A DNA stretch of 64,000 nt from Terrimonas pollutisoli (GTDB lineage Bacteria > Bacteroidota > Bacteroidia > Chitinophagales > Chitinophagaceae), in contig NZ_JARKNA010000001.1 of assembly GCF_029360765.1 (NCBI RefSeq), positions 62,001 through 126,000 on the forward strand. The letters are read 5' to 3'. Shown piece after piece: positions 24,483-33,392 of the stretch. The notes beneath the pieces are model-generated. The model was not told the DNA's origin, searched no databases, and saw only the letters and a list, made by a program, of their open reading frames with translations. A program made the position numbers and the translations under genes. Position 1 is the first letter of the stretch; each line of letters begins with the position of its first letter.

Positions 24483-25886
24483 ATGAAAATAAAAATGATA
24501 CTTCCAGCTTTAATGGAAGCAAAGAGCCCTTATTGGCGACCTATAAAGTATTCCTTGTTTCCCCCGCTGGGGTTGGCAACATTGGCTGCTTACTGCTCGC
24601 CTGATGATGAGGTTGAATTAGAGGATGAGCATGTTGAAGAAATAAACACAGATGATGATCCTGACATTGTAGTGATACAGGTTTATATAACCAATGCTTT
24701 TAGGGCATACGAATTAGCCGATCACTATCGAAAAAATGGAAAATATGTTTGCCTGGGTGGCCTGCATGTCAGTTCGCTTCCTGACGAAGCCTTATTGCAC
24801 GCCGACTCTATTTTTATTGGTCCCGGGGAAGATACTTTTCCTCAATTCTTAAAAGATTTTAAAGCCGGGGTTGCGAAGCAGATTTATAGAAATAGCGCCC
24901 GTGATATTACTAACATACCTCCTATTAGGCGTGATCTTATCAAAAGAAATTTATACCTCGTACCTAATTCTATTGTGGTTTCAAGAGGTTGTCCCCATCA
25001 TTGTGACTTCTGTTATAAGGATGCTTTTTTTGAGGGAGGAAAATCATTCTATACCCAAAGGGTTGATGCGGCACTAAAAGAAATCAGCCGGCTGCCTGGT
25101 AAACATCTTTATTTTTTGGATGATCATTTACTGGGTAATCAAAAATTTTCTGCGGCTTTGTTTGAGGGGATGAAGGGCATGAACCGGGTATTCCAGGGTG
25201 CATCAACTGTTGACGCTATTTTAAGAGGAGACTTGATTGAAAAGGCTGCCGAAGCCGGCCTGCGGAGCATATTTATCGGATTCGAAACGCTGAGCCGCAA
25301 CAATCTTTCACAAAGTAACAAGAAGCAAAACATGGGTAAAGATTACGGGGAAGCAATTCAGCGGCTTCACTCGCTGGGTATCATGATCAATGGCAGTTTT
25401 GTTTTTGGTCTTGATGACGATGACAAAGATGTTTTTAAACGAACCGTTGATTGGGGTGTACGGCAGGGTCTTACTACATCAACCTACCATATTCTTACTC
25501 CTTATCCCGGAACAAGACTTTACCAATCCCTGAAACAGCAAGGAAGGTTATTGCACAATAACTGGAGTTTGTATGATACACGGCATGTTGTTTATAAAAC
25601 AAAAGGCTTATCTGCTGAAGAATTAAAAGCAGGATATGACCGGGCTTACCAATCTTTTTATAGCTGGTCAAACATATGGAAGGCAAGCTGGCAACACGAA
25701 GAGTTTAAACATGTTGTGAAGCATTTTGCTTATGCCGGCGGCTGGAAAAAATTTGAGCCTCTTTGGAATTTCATGATCAAAACAAGGGGCCTTAACAAGA
25801 TGCTTCCCTTGCTTGAAGCCATCTTATCAAAAGTGAAAACAGAAAACAAATCCATCAATAAATCTCCTTTTCCCGCAATTGCCTAA
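24483..25886 (+). CDS. B12-binding-type radical SAM protein
   Basis: A class B radical SAM enzyme of 467 residues. The N-terminal Rossmann-like cobalamin-binding-type domain (about 1-150, with GGLHVSSLP and a PGEDTFPQF tail) is followed by the radical SAM core with the CxxxCxxC cluster (C170, C174, C177 in RGCPHHCDFCY). A C-terminal helical region (about 380-467) follows. The N-domain has no DxHxxG motif, as in several members of this class. Related enzymes make lipid, porphyrin or cofactor modifications. The substrate is not evident. The following genes (small membrane protein, DgkA, DUF1361, CreD) point to envelope lipid chemistry, which is inference. Confidence 0.85.
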   Translation: MKIKMILPALMEAKSPYWRPIKYSLFPPLGLATLAAYCSPDDEVELEDEHVEEINTDDDPDIVVIQVYITNAFRAYELADHYRKNGKYVCLGGLHVSSLPDEALLHADSIFIGPGEDTFPQFLKDFKAGVAKQIYRNSARDITNIPPIRRDLIKRNLYLVPNSIVVSRGCPHHCDFCYKDAFFEGGKSFYTQRVDAALKEISRLPGKHLYFLDDHLLGNQKFSAALFEGMKGMNRVFQGASTVDAILRGDLIEKAAEAGLRSIFIGFETLSRNNLSQSNKKQNMGKDYGEAIQRLHSLGIMINGSFVFGLDDDDKDVFKRTVDWGVRQGLTTSTYHILTPYPGTRLYQSLKQQGRLLHNNWSLYDTRHVVYKTKGLSAEELKAGYDRAYQSFYSWSNIWKASWQHEEFKHVVKHFAYAGGWKKFEPLWNFMIKTRGLNKMLPLLEAILSKVKTENKSINKSPFPAIA

Positions 25887-25972
25887 AATCAAATACACTT
25901 TTATGTTCAATTACACCTTTATTCAATATCCACATTTCAATAAAATTATTTACACGTCCCAAACTAATAATC

Positions 25973-26194
25973 ATGAGACAAATCTGGTTTAAAAGAGCCG
26001 GCTGGTTTTACCTGCCTATACATGCAATGGGAATGCTAATTACCCTGGGTGCAATCATTTTTATGCTTACGGTTTGCATCGCTATACTCAGAAATGGACA
26101 TTCCGTGACTGATGATCTCTATAAAATGTTCGTCTATCCCTCCTGCACAGCTTTTTGGTGGAAATGGATCGCCGATAAAACTTCAGCATCATGA
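25973..26194 (+). CDS. Small membrane protein, 73 residues
   Basis: One long hydrophobic region (about 12-39, ITLGAIIFMLTVCIAIL) follows a basic N-terminus, MRQIWFKRAGWFYLP. The C-terminal third is amphipathic, SVTDDLYKMF...WWKWIADKTSAS. Its last codons overlap the start of the DgkA gene (ATGA at 26191-26194), so the two are translated together. No characterised family comes to mind. Confidence 0.65.
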   Translation: MRQIWFKRAGWFYLPIHAMGMLITLGAIIFMLTVCIAILRNGHSVTDDLYKMFVYPSCTAFWWKWIADKTSAS

Positions 26195-26559
26195 AACAAA
26201 AAACAATTTCTTTCCGGTCAAGACTAAGCAGCTTTGGTTTTGCCGCCAGGGGTATACAGAAATTTTTCGAGCAGGAACCCAACGCATGGCTTCACCTGGT
26301 CGCAACGATTGGCGTATTTGCCAGCTCGGTTTACTTCGGCATCACAAGTTTTGAACTACTAGCCCTGGTTATTGTCACAGGCTTTGTATGGGTAGCTGAA
26401 ATGTTCAATACGGTCATTGAACGGGTGATGGATTTTATTTCTCCGGCATATCATTCCCAGGTGGCCTTTATTAAGGACCTCGCCGCGGGGGCGGTGTTAA
26501 TGTCCGCCGTAATCGCTGCCACCACAGGCCTTATTGTATTTATTCCAAAAATCATTTAA
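26191..26559 (+). CDS. dgkA: Diacylglycerol kinase family protein
   Basis: The 122-residue small membrane kinase has the DgkA pattern: an N-terminal amphipathic segment with FGFAARGIQKFFEQEPNAW (E28 region), then three membrane helices. The catalytic signature is EMFNTVIERVMD (E70, N73, E77) followed by KDLAAGAV (K95, D96). Such enzymes phosphorylate diacylglycerol or undecaprenol. The choice between these is not clear from sequence. It recycles lipid carriers or membrane lipids, in keeping with the neighbouring envelope genes. The start overlaps the upstream small membrane gene. Confidence 0.88.
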   Translation: MKQKTISFRSRLSSFGFAARGIQKFFEQEPNAWLHLVATIGVFASSVYFGITSFELLALVIVTGFVWVAEMFNTVIERVMDFISPAYHSQVAFIKDLAAGAVLMSAVIAATTGLIVFIPKII

Positions 26560-26560
26560 C

Positions 26561-27235
26561 ATGTTTCCGAAATATTTTTTAGTAAAGAAAGCCTTGACAA
26601 CATTAACAATACAGGATCTGCTATTGATTTCCTGTGGCTTTAGTTGCTTGCTGTTAATTGGAAGAGCGGCTGCAACAGGACTTATTACTTATGCTTTCCT
26701 ATTGTGGAATTTATTTCTTGCTTTTGTTCCCTATGGAATTACGCAATGGTTAAGCGGTCAATCCCCGCTTTGGAAAAGCAAGCCAAAGTTGATAATAACA
26801 ATTCTTGGCTGGCTTGTTTTCATTCCTAACTCTTTTTATATTATTACTGATCTTTTTCATCTTGATACATTCGACTCAGCTCCAAAATGGTTTGACCTGC
26901 TGCTGTTATTCTCGTTTGCGTGGAATGGTTTGCTATTAGGGATTCTTTCTGTAAGAACACTGGAAAAAATTATTGAAGCTGCATGGGGAAGGGACTTTTC
27001 ATCAACGATGCTGGTTGTCGTGATGTGGTTAAATGCTTTTGGCATTTATATCGGCCGGTATTTGCGCTTTAATTCGTGGGACATTATTGCGCAACCATTT
27101 TCCCTATTCAGCGAAATGTTTGAGGTAATCTTTCATCCTATCAAAAATAAAATGGAGTGGGGGGATGATTACTGTGTATGCAATCTTCTTGTTATTGCTC
27201 TACACAACCCTCAAAAAATTAAGCGAAAATTTTAA
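26561..27235 (+). CDS. DUF1361 membrane protein
   Basis: The 224-residue protein has about six membrane helices and the DUF1361 motif, with conserved FIPNSFYIITDLFHL (about 86-100) and FGIYIGRYLRFNSWDI (about 163-178). The family has no known function. The chosen ATG at 26561 is one base after the DgkA stop; the frame extends nine codons upstream inside dgkA, which is not credible. It is coupled to DgkA in the same operon and followed by creD. Confidence 0.85.
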   Translation: MFPKYFLVKKALTTLTIQDLLLISCGFSCLLLIGRAAATGLITYAFLLWNLFLAFVPYGITQWLSGQSPLWKSKPKLIITILGWLVFIPNSFYIITDLFHLDTFDSAPKWFDLLLLFSFAWNGLLLGILSVRTLEKIIEAAWGRDFSSTMLVVVMWLNAFGIYIGRYLRFNSWDIIAQPFSLFSEMFEVIFHPIKNKMEWGDDYCVCNLLVIALHNPQKIKRKF

Positions 27236-27262
27236 TCAAAATCATATCAAAACAATTTAAAC

Positions 27263-28555
27263 ATGGACACCATTGTCGCCAATACTATTTGGCAAAAAAG
27301 TAAACTACTCATTAAAGGGTTATTGATCGGAGGATTAGTATTGCTGCTACTGATACCTTCGTTCTTTGTACAGAATATAGTCAGTGAAAGAGAAGCAAGG
27401 CAGCAGGAGGCATTTAAGGAAGTAAGCAGTAAGTGGGCAGGCCGGCAAAACATCACCGGGCCTGTACTCGTATTGCCGTATGCAGAAACTGTAACAGGCG
27501 ATAAAGGCCAGACAACTGTTTTAAAAAAACTGGCTTACGTGTTGCCGGATAATCTGACCATCGAGTCGTCAGTAAAGCCGGAAGAAAGGCATCGCGGTAT
27601 CTTCCAGGTGATGCTTTATTCATCCCTGGTAAAGATGAGTGGTAAGTTTAATGTAGTTCCGCTGCAACAATTGAAGATCGATCCTTCGGTGGTCTTGTGG
27701 AATGAAGCCTACATATGTATGGAATTGGGGGACAGCAAAGGATTAAAGGAAGAAATAAAACTCACCTGGAATGACTCTATGGTTACGTTGAATCCATCTG
27801 CTGTCAATAATGGTGTAATGAAGGAAGGTTTTGTGGCGCCTGTAGTGGTGACCCCGGACAAAGAAATTCGCTTTTCTTCAGCGATCGCCATCAATGGCTC
27901 CGAACAATTATTGTTTACACCCGTTGGAAAAGAAACCACGGCCAGGCTATCTTCCACCTGGCCTGATCCGAGTTTTACGGGAGGTCAATTGCCAGACCAT
28001 CAAATTACTGACAGTGGATTTGTCGCCACCTGGAAAAGCCTGGCGCATACCAGAACTTTTCCGCAAGCCTGGAAAGAGACTACTTACAACCTGCAAAATG
28101 CCTCGTTTGGCGCGGACCTTTTCATACCTGTAAACGGCTACCAGAAAACGATGCGGTCGGTGAAGTATGCTATTCTTTGTATCCTTCTCACTTTTGCCGC
28201 ATTCTTCATCATCGAAACTGTAAATAAAAGATCGGTACACCCTTTCCAGTATGGGTTGATTGGGTTGGCACTTATTCTTTTTTATACACTGTTATTATCC
28301 ATTTCAGAATACACAGGTTTTAATACGGCCTATATTATCGCATCAGCAGCAACGGTTGGATTGATAGCCTGGTTTGTAAAAGGACTGTTACAATCAGCAA
28401 AGCTCACTACTGTTTTAGGCGTAGTGCTGGTGTTGATGTATTCCTATATTTTCTCGATACTGCAATTGCAGGATTATTCCTTGTTGCTGGGAAGTATCGG
28501 ATTGTTTCTTACCCTGGCAGTTATTATGCACTTTTCAAAAAAGATTCAATGGTAA
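27263..28555 (+). CDS. creD: CreD-family inner-membrane protein
   Basis: The 430-residue CreD-like protein has a first membrane helix near 20-36, then a large periplasmic domain with the family marks (GRQNITGPVLVLPY at about 55-68). A C-terminal block of about five membrane helices runs from about 290 to the end. CreD in Escherichia coli is an envelope-integrity protein under CreBC control. In Bacteroidota the gene is often near a winged-helix regulator, as here (about 4 kb upstream). It is the last gene of the plus-strand cluster and is followed by an inverted repeat and a strong terminator. Confidence 0.88.
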   Translation: MDTIVANTIWQKSKLLIKGLLIGGLVLLLLIPSFFVQNIVSEREARQQEAFKEVSSKWAGRQNITGPVLVLPYAETVTGDKGQTTVLKKLAYVLPDNLTIESSVKPEERHRGIFQVMLYSSLVKMSGKFNVVPLQQLKIDPSVVLWNEAYICMELGDSKGLKEEIKLTWNDSMVTLNPSAVNNGVMKEGFVAPVVVTPDKEIRFSSAIAINGSEQLLFTPVGKETTARLSSTWPDPSFTGGQLPDHQITDSGFVATWKSLAHTRTFPQAWKETTYNLQNASFGADLFIPVNGYQKTMRSVKYAILCILLTFAAFFIIETVNKRSVHPFQYGLIGLALILFYTLLLSISEYTGFNTAYIIASAATVGLIAWFVKGLLQSAKLTTVLGVVLVLMYSYIFSILQLQDYSLLLGSIGLFLTLAVIMHFSKKIQW

Positions 28556-28607
28556 CACCGACGAGGCGTTAGAATCATATTATTGGTGGTTCACAATGTC
28601 TGTCGGC

Positions 28608-28654
28608 ATTATACCAATAGCTATAAGATTAAATTAATATCTAAATGGTATAAT
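28608..28654. repeat. Inverted repeat ATTATACCA...TGGTATAAT after creD
   Basis: Nine-base complementary arms (28608-28616 and 28646-28654) are separated by an A/T-rich loop. It lies between creD and the perfect 30-base terminator palindrome. Confidence 0.4.
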
Positions 28655-28707
28655 AAACGAAGGTTGACTGTTGGTTTTTCGCTCATCCGTATCAAATGGG
28701 CACAAAC

Positions 28708-28737
28708 AAAAATCCTCCGCCGCGGCGGAGGATTTTT
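28708..28737. terminator. Strong bidirectional terminator (perfect 30-base palindrome)
   Basis: AAAAATCCTCCGCCG and its complement CGGCGGAGGATTTTT adjoin directly, with T- and A-runs at the ends. It sits between the convergent creD and the 28781 gene and should stop both transcripts. Confidence 0.85.
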
Positions 28738-28780
28738 GTATTATCCGTGAAATCGTTTTAATAATTCAGGTTATCCCTAA

Positions 28781-31700
28781 TCAAAAGTCAACACCCATTG
28801 CAAAATACCACATAGGTTTGTTCCTGAAAAAGCCATTCATTTCCCAGGCAGCATCCACCCTGATAAAATAACCCAGCAATGTACTCCTGGCGCCAAACCC
28901 ATATCCACCGGCGAAAGGACCAATACCGCCAGCCTTTATCCTAACGGTAAATGGATTATTGGGATCATTGGGATTAGAATACACACTTTGGGGACGCTGA
29001 ATATCTTTCACATCACCTGCCCATGCAGTTCCAATGTCAAAGAATTGTACCAGTTGGAAATTGCGCAGGAAGGCGTTATTGATCGGCTTATTAAAAAATG
29101 TGGAAAACACCGGAACCCTGATCTCACTATTGACAACAACAGCATTATTACCATTCGAAAGATTTTGTTTGAATCCACGAAGGTTTACCGCCAGTGACTG
29201 GTAAGCATAATAATTGATGTTATCATCGGGCCTCGGTTCTGGATTAAATTTAGGTGAGAACCAGTTGTCGACGCCACCGAGGTAATAAATGACTTTTTGA
29301 TCCCCGAAAGAAAAATCACCACCGGCACGAACGGCCCAAATCAGGTTGCGATAGATAGGCAGGTAATGGCGGGCATCAAACCCTGCATTGAACATGAACT
29401 TGCCATCAGCATTCGACTTGGTTATCTCGGTAAACCAATCTGTAAATATTTTGTAGCGTAAGCCATGCCAGATATTAGTAGCAGGGTTTATTGTATTGTC
29501 GTACACATACTCAAGGCTAAACTGGCCGTATGTTTTTTTATAATCCGGTACTTTGATCGTTTGAGAATTTGTTGCACTCATGACTACTCTTTCAAAGCGT
29601 GGGCCGAGGGTTGCCCTGATGCTCCTGATCCTGTCAAGCGGGTATTTTAGTGTGGCCAGGTAGTAACTGGCAAATTGTTTGGCAGTGCCCGTGACAGGTG
29701 AATTGTTATAAAGTAAGGTTGCAAAAATCTCATTGCTGCTCCTGTAATACAAAGCTCCCCAGTCAAAACGTTTTCGCTGATTTTGAAAAGAAAATAATAC
29801 GTCATTGTCTCTTAAGTTTGGAGCAATGCGGATACCGCCGGTAAATTTCACATCTTCCATAAGGTCTGATGTTCCCATACGAATAAGACCATTAAAATCT
29901 CCACCATTGGAAAGATATATAGGTCCGTTACCTCCATTATAAGTTTGAAACTTATTCACAGCTAAAACAGAGTTGTTAAAGCCTGTTACAGCATAATCCG
30001 CAAAAAATTTCGGCGGACGGTATTCATACAATTTTGCTTTCCGAAGAATGGTTGGCTCGGTGATTTCTGTAGCTTCCACTACACGGCCAATCTGGGCGCT
30101 ATCTTTTTTCTCATTGTCAAATTCACTTTGGAAAAAATCATCCTGTTTTGCTTCATCAGGTTTCTTACCTTCCTGCTGAGGAGACAGTTTGTTGCGGCTT
30201 CTTTTTTCTTCATCAATTACCTGCTTCATATACTCAGTGGGCCGGGCATTGATATTGCGACGACGTAATGCATTTTCATCAACCTTCAGCCTGTAAAGTA
30301 ATTTTACATCACCCAGTTTTACCACTTCGCTCACCTGCTGGTTATCACCGGCAGTTCTTGTTTCCAGCATACTGCTTTGATAATTGGTCAGCGGGAAAAC
30401 ATAAGATGAATCGTTGGTAAGAGAAACATAGCCGACCGAGTCAATATCCGTCTTATCCCATTCTTTGAGCAGGCTATCTACTTCCGCCAGGGGAGGATTG
30501 CGCAAGACTTCATCTCCGATAAAAACTAATGTATCCAACCCCGCTCTTTCAGTACGGAAAAATCCCGCATATCGGTTATTGACACCATTTTCATCACTAA
30601 TAAAAGTGAAGTGTGATGAATTGTATTGAGACGGATACCGGGCATTACCATGATTGAGTGCGGTGAGCTGTGAAATCTGTTTGAACTCTGATTTATTCCA
30701 GTTATCAACCAGGAAAATATTATATCGTTTTCCCGGCAATGAATCATCACTGGTTGCCGCTGTTGCAGAAGGACGATTGCTCGAGTAAATAATACCGGTT
30801 TTGTTAGGAAAGGCAACAAAGGAAGGGTCCAGGTCATCATACACATCGTTAGTGATCTGGTCAAAAGACTGGCTGTCTATTTTATAAACATAAATATCGG
30901 TTTGCCCGCTTCGGATACCGCTAAAAATAAGCGTATTGGCATCCAGCATATACTTCATATCCTGGATCTGGTTAAACATTGGTAAATCCTGTTTTACCAC
31001 CTTGATCCTGTTGATGACATCGTAAACGAACATGTGAAGTTTGCCTTCCGAACTATAAACCACCGCCAGCCGGGTGCCTTTACCATCCCAGGCAAGAATG
31101 GGATAATTTGGATTTATTTCATCACCCTTCTGGCGTACACCATATTTCAGCAGTACTTTTTTATTCACAAAATTTTCCATCAGTACTACTGAATATTTTC
31201 CCTGGTGAAATTCAACAACAGCATAAGTAAAACTTTTAGGGTTGGGGTTGGCATTAAACCTGATAAAATCTTTTTTACCGATCACTTCGCTTACTCCCAA
31301 CTGGCCTTTTGGCGCATTGCGTCGGCCGCGGATGTCTTTATAATATTGCTGTGGTACCTCCACCATAAAATCTTTGAGGACCTCTTTAAATTTTTTCTTG
31401 GTAATCTTTTGTGAAGCACTGTTGAGATTTCGGTAAATGCGGCTCAGGTAAAAGAAATAAGTGACTTTGTTTTTACCGTATTTATCAGCAATGTATTTCC
31501 AAAATGAGTGGCCGGCAAGATTTGGCTTTTCAAAAGCGAACTGGTAAAAGTTAGTGTACTTACCAGTCAGCATAATCGAACGCAGGTCATCATCCAATTT
31601 TGGCGACCAGTTTTCACCGGCATATTCGATATAGCCATCGGTTAGCCATTTTGGAAGATCCAATAATGCCTGGTTAGCGGCAAATTCGCCCAGGTCATCG

Positions 31701-32155
31701 CCAAACAACTGATTTTCCACTAATACCTGTGCAAGGCCCTGGCGAATCTGGCGGCGAAGGTTATCATGGTTACCATCAAAATAAACCAGCATTTTATTGT
31801 TCACCAGTTTGGTGATACCGCCGGTATTTTGCCAATCGATACCCAATCCAATGTTGGATTGCTGCATTTCATCAAAATTATTATAGGCTACGATATTGAT
31901 GCGGCGTTGTAAGCCATATTCTACAAACTCTTCAATGCTGGGCAGCTCTGTTTCGGCTATTTGGGCCACGTATTTACCCAGTCCCAAACCATCCTGGCTG
32001 AAATAAGTATTAAAGTTTTCGGTTTGATAGTATTTCCATTTGAACTTTTGATATTGAACCCGGTTTTTGCCAAACTCTACAGTATTGACCTGTGCATGGG
32101 TTATTGTTGAGGTAAGAATAAAAAGACAAGCGATCAGGCGTGATACGTTACTCAT
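28781..32155 (-). CDS. Large secreted protein: inactive peptidase-like domain, TolB-like propeller and outer-membrane barrel
   Basis: With the start at the ATG at 32155 the product is 1124 residues: a signal peptide (about 1-22, ending THAQ), then an N-terminal domain like peptidase-MA/TPR-type proteins (about 30-300). The place of the HExxH zinc motif is occupied by RQGLAQVL, so it is probably inactive. A TolB-like beta-propeller follows (about 320-600, IYSSNRPSATAATS-type blade repeats). After a charged linker comes a C-terminal barrel of about 350 residues that looks like a surface-antigen/BamA-type porin, ending MWYFAMGVDF. It is probably in the outer membrane. In-frame TTG/ATG starts further upstream (32266, 32200) are possible and give an awkward N-terminus. 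Confidence 0.7.
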   Translation of the reverse strand: MSNVSRLIACLFILTSTITHAQVNTVEFGKNRVQYQKFKWKYYQTENFNTYFSQDGLGLGKYVAQIAETELPSIEEFVEYGLQRRINIVAYNNFDEMQQSNIGLGIDWQNTGGITKLVNNKMLVYFDGNHDNLRRQIRQGLAQVLVENQLFGDDLGEFAANQALLDLPKWLTDGYIEYAGENWSPKLDDDLRSIMLTGKYTNFYQFAFEKPNLAGHSFWKYIADKYGKNKVTYFFYLSRIYRNLNSASQKITKKKFKEVLKDFMVEVPQQYYKDIRGRRNAPKGQLGVSEVIGKKDFIRFNANPNPKSFTYAVVEFHQGKYSVVLMENFVNKKVLLKYGVRQKGDEINPNYPILAWDGKGTRLAVVYSSEGKLHMFVYDVINRIKVVKQDLPMFNQIQDMKYMLDANTLIFSGIRSGQTDIYVYKIDSQSFDQITNDVYDDLDPSFVAFPNKTGIIYSSNRPSATAATSDDSLPGKRYNIFLVDNWNKSEFKQISQLTALNHGNARYPSQYNSSHFTFISDENGVNNRYAGFFRTERAGLDTLVFIGDEVLRNPPLAEVDSLLKEWDKTDIDSVGYVSLTNDSSYVFPLTNYQSSMLETRTAGDNQQVSEVVKLGDVKLLYRLKVDENALRRRNINARPTEYMKQVIDEEKRSRNKLSPQQEGKKPDEAKQDDFFQSEFDNEKKDSAQIGRVVEATEITEPTILRKAKLYEYRPPKFFADYAVTGFNNSVLAVNKFQTYNGGNGPIYLSNGGDFNGLIRMGTSDLMEDVKFTGGIRIAPNLRDNDVLFSFQNQRKRFDWGALYYRSSNEIFATLLYNNSPVTGTAKQFASYYLATLKYPLDRIRSIRATLGPRFERVVMSATNSQTIKVPDYKKTYGQFSLEYVYDNTINPATNIWHGLRYKIFTDWFTEITKSNADGKFMFNAGFDARHYLPIYRNLIWAVRAGGDFSFGDQKVIYYLGGVDNWFSPKFNPEPRPDDNINYYAYQSLAVNLRGFKQNLSNGNNAVVVNSEIRVPVFSTFFNKPINNAFLRNFQLVQFFDIGTAWAGDVKDIQRPQSVYSNPNDPNNPFTVRIKAGGIGPFAGGYGFGARSTLLGYFIRVDAAWEMNGFFRNKPMWYFAMGVDF

Positions 32156-32270
32156 AAAATCTTTGCTGTTTCTTGTACTGATAAATCGTTGTTTTTTCAT
32201 CGGGTGTTGCCAACCGGCATAGTTGAATTCTGAATTATCTTCGCTGCGATTATTAACCTGTTCCAAATCA

Positions 32271-32278
32271 CAAATTTA
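32271..32278 (-). promoter_or_regulatory. Candidate -7 element upstream of the 28781 gene
   Basis: Minus-strand TAAATTTG, matching TAnnTTTG, ends five bases before the first in-frame TTG at 32266 and 116 bases before the preferred ATG at 32155. If this is the promoter, either the start is upstream or there is a leader of about 110 bases. Confidence 0.4.
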
Positions 32279-32420
32279 CCGGATTCAGGTTCATATCTAA
32301 AAGTACGAATCGTATATGACAAAATTTTCATTTGGCTGGATAAGGAATATGAAAATTTTGGAACGGTAAATCCGGTGGCTGAGAGGGGAGTGGATTTGGG
32401 AAATGAATTAAAAACTAATC

Positions 32421-33065
32421 ATGTTAAGCCTTAAGACATTTACATTTAATCCCGTCCAGGAAAATACCTATGTTTTGTATAACGAAAACAAGGAGTGCTG
32501 CATTATAGACCCGGGCTGTTATTTTTCTGCGGAGAAGGAGAAACTGAAAGCGGAGATCGAAAAAGCAGGCTTGAAGCCGGTTTTGCTCCTGAATACACAC
32601 TGCCACCTCGATCACATCTTTGGTAATAAGTTCGTGCATGACACCTGGGGACTTGTGCTGCATATTCATGAAAAAGAAAAACCTGTTTTGGACAGGGGAC
32701 CCGAATCAGGATTACGCTGGCAACTGCCATTTGAAAATTACCAGGGACCGCTGACTTATATAAAAGAAGGAACTAATGTCACATTGGGTAATGAAGAACT
32801 GGAAGTGCTTTTTACCCCTGGTCATTCACCCGGTAGTGTTTCTTTCTATCATGAAGCTGGTGGGTTTGTAATCGGTGGGGATGTATTATTTAACGGTAGC
32901 ATCGGCAGAACTGATTTACCTGGCGGCGACTACGATACGTTGATCAATAGTATTCAAACAAAATTTTTCACTCTCCCCGATGAAACAAAAGTGTATTCAG
33001 GTCATGGAACAGTAACAACGGTTGGTTTTGAAAAGATGAACAACCCGTTTGTGAAATTGTATTAA
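32421..33065 (+). CDS. MBL-fold metallo-hydrolase (glyoxalase II-like)
   Basis: A 214-residue metallo-beta-lactamase-fold enzyme. The metal-binding motif THCHLDH is present (H60, H62, D64, H65) with later ligands in FTPGHSPGSV, GGDVLF and the SGHG motif near the end. The family includes glyoxalase II-type thioester hydrolases and YcbL-type hydrolases. The sequence alone does not select a substrate. No signal peptide, so cytoplasmic. A small membrane-protein frame follows. Confidence 0.9.
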   Translation: MLSLKTFTFNPVQENTYVLYNENKECCIIDPGCYFSAEKEKLKAEIEKAGLKPVLLLNTHCHLDHIFGNKFVHDTWGLVLHIHEKEKPVLDRGPESGLRWQLPFENYQGPLTYIKEGTNVTLGNEELEVLFTPGHSPGSVSFYHEAGGFVIGGDVLFNGSIGRTDLPGGDYDTLINSIQTKFFTLPDETKVYSGHGTVTTVGFEKMNNPFVKLY

Positions 33066-33084
33066 CAAATTTCAAATAAATGGC

Positions 33085-33330
33085 ATGAAGCAAAATACCT
33101 TTTTTACTACTATTGTATGCATTGTTTTTACATTGACAGCAATAAGCTCGTTTTACTTTTGGTTTAAAGCAAATAAAATAGGCTGGAAGTATAGATATAA
33201 CTGGCCTGATGGTTCATCTCCCGAAGAAAAAAATATGGTAAAAAAATATGGTAAAAAAATATTTAAGAAGTTGCTTTGTTTGCTTCTTAACAGGAAGTTT
33301 GTTGATAGTTTTTCTTTTCATTTTTTTTAA
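33085..33330 (+). CDS. Possible small membrane protein, 81 residues
   Basis: A frame beginning MKQNTFFTTIVCIVF has one hydrophobic segment (about 7-25). A cluster of basic residues follows, then a short Leu/Phe-rich tail. It contains a small direct repeat ATATGGTAAAAAA (about 33234-33259). It starts 19 bases after the metallo-hydrolase stop, so it could be its cotranscribed neighbour. Coding likelihood is moderate; no family is recognised. Confidence 0.4.
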   Translation: MKQNTFFTTIVCIVFTLTAISSFYFWFKANKIGWKYRYNWPDGSSPEEKNMVKKYGKKIFKKLLCLLLNRKFVDSFSFHFF

Positions 33331-33392
33331 CATAGGTAAAAATTAATCCCATTTTAAAAGGTACTAAAATAACGATGACTTAGAGGGGGCAA

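Noticed and set aside
32156..32266. N-terminal extension of the propeller/barrel protein
   Set aside because: The signal peptide begins near the ATG at 32155; the upstream part would precede it with a polar stretch. Kept as an open alternative because of the close -7 element.
33234..33259. Tandem ATATGGTAAAAAA pair as a regulatory or phase-variable repeat
   Set aside because: Only two copies within a doubtful small gene; likely chance in AT-rich DNA.
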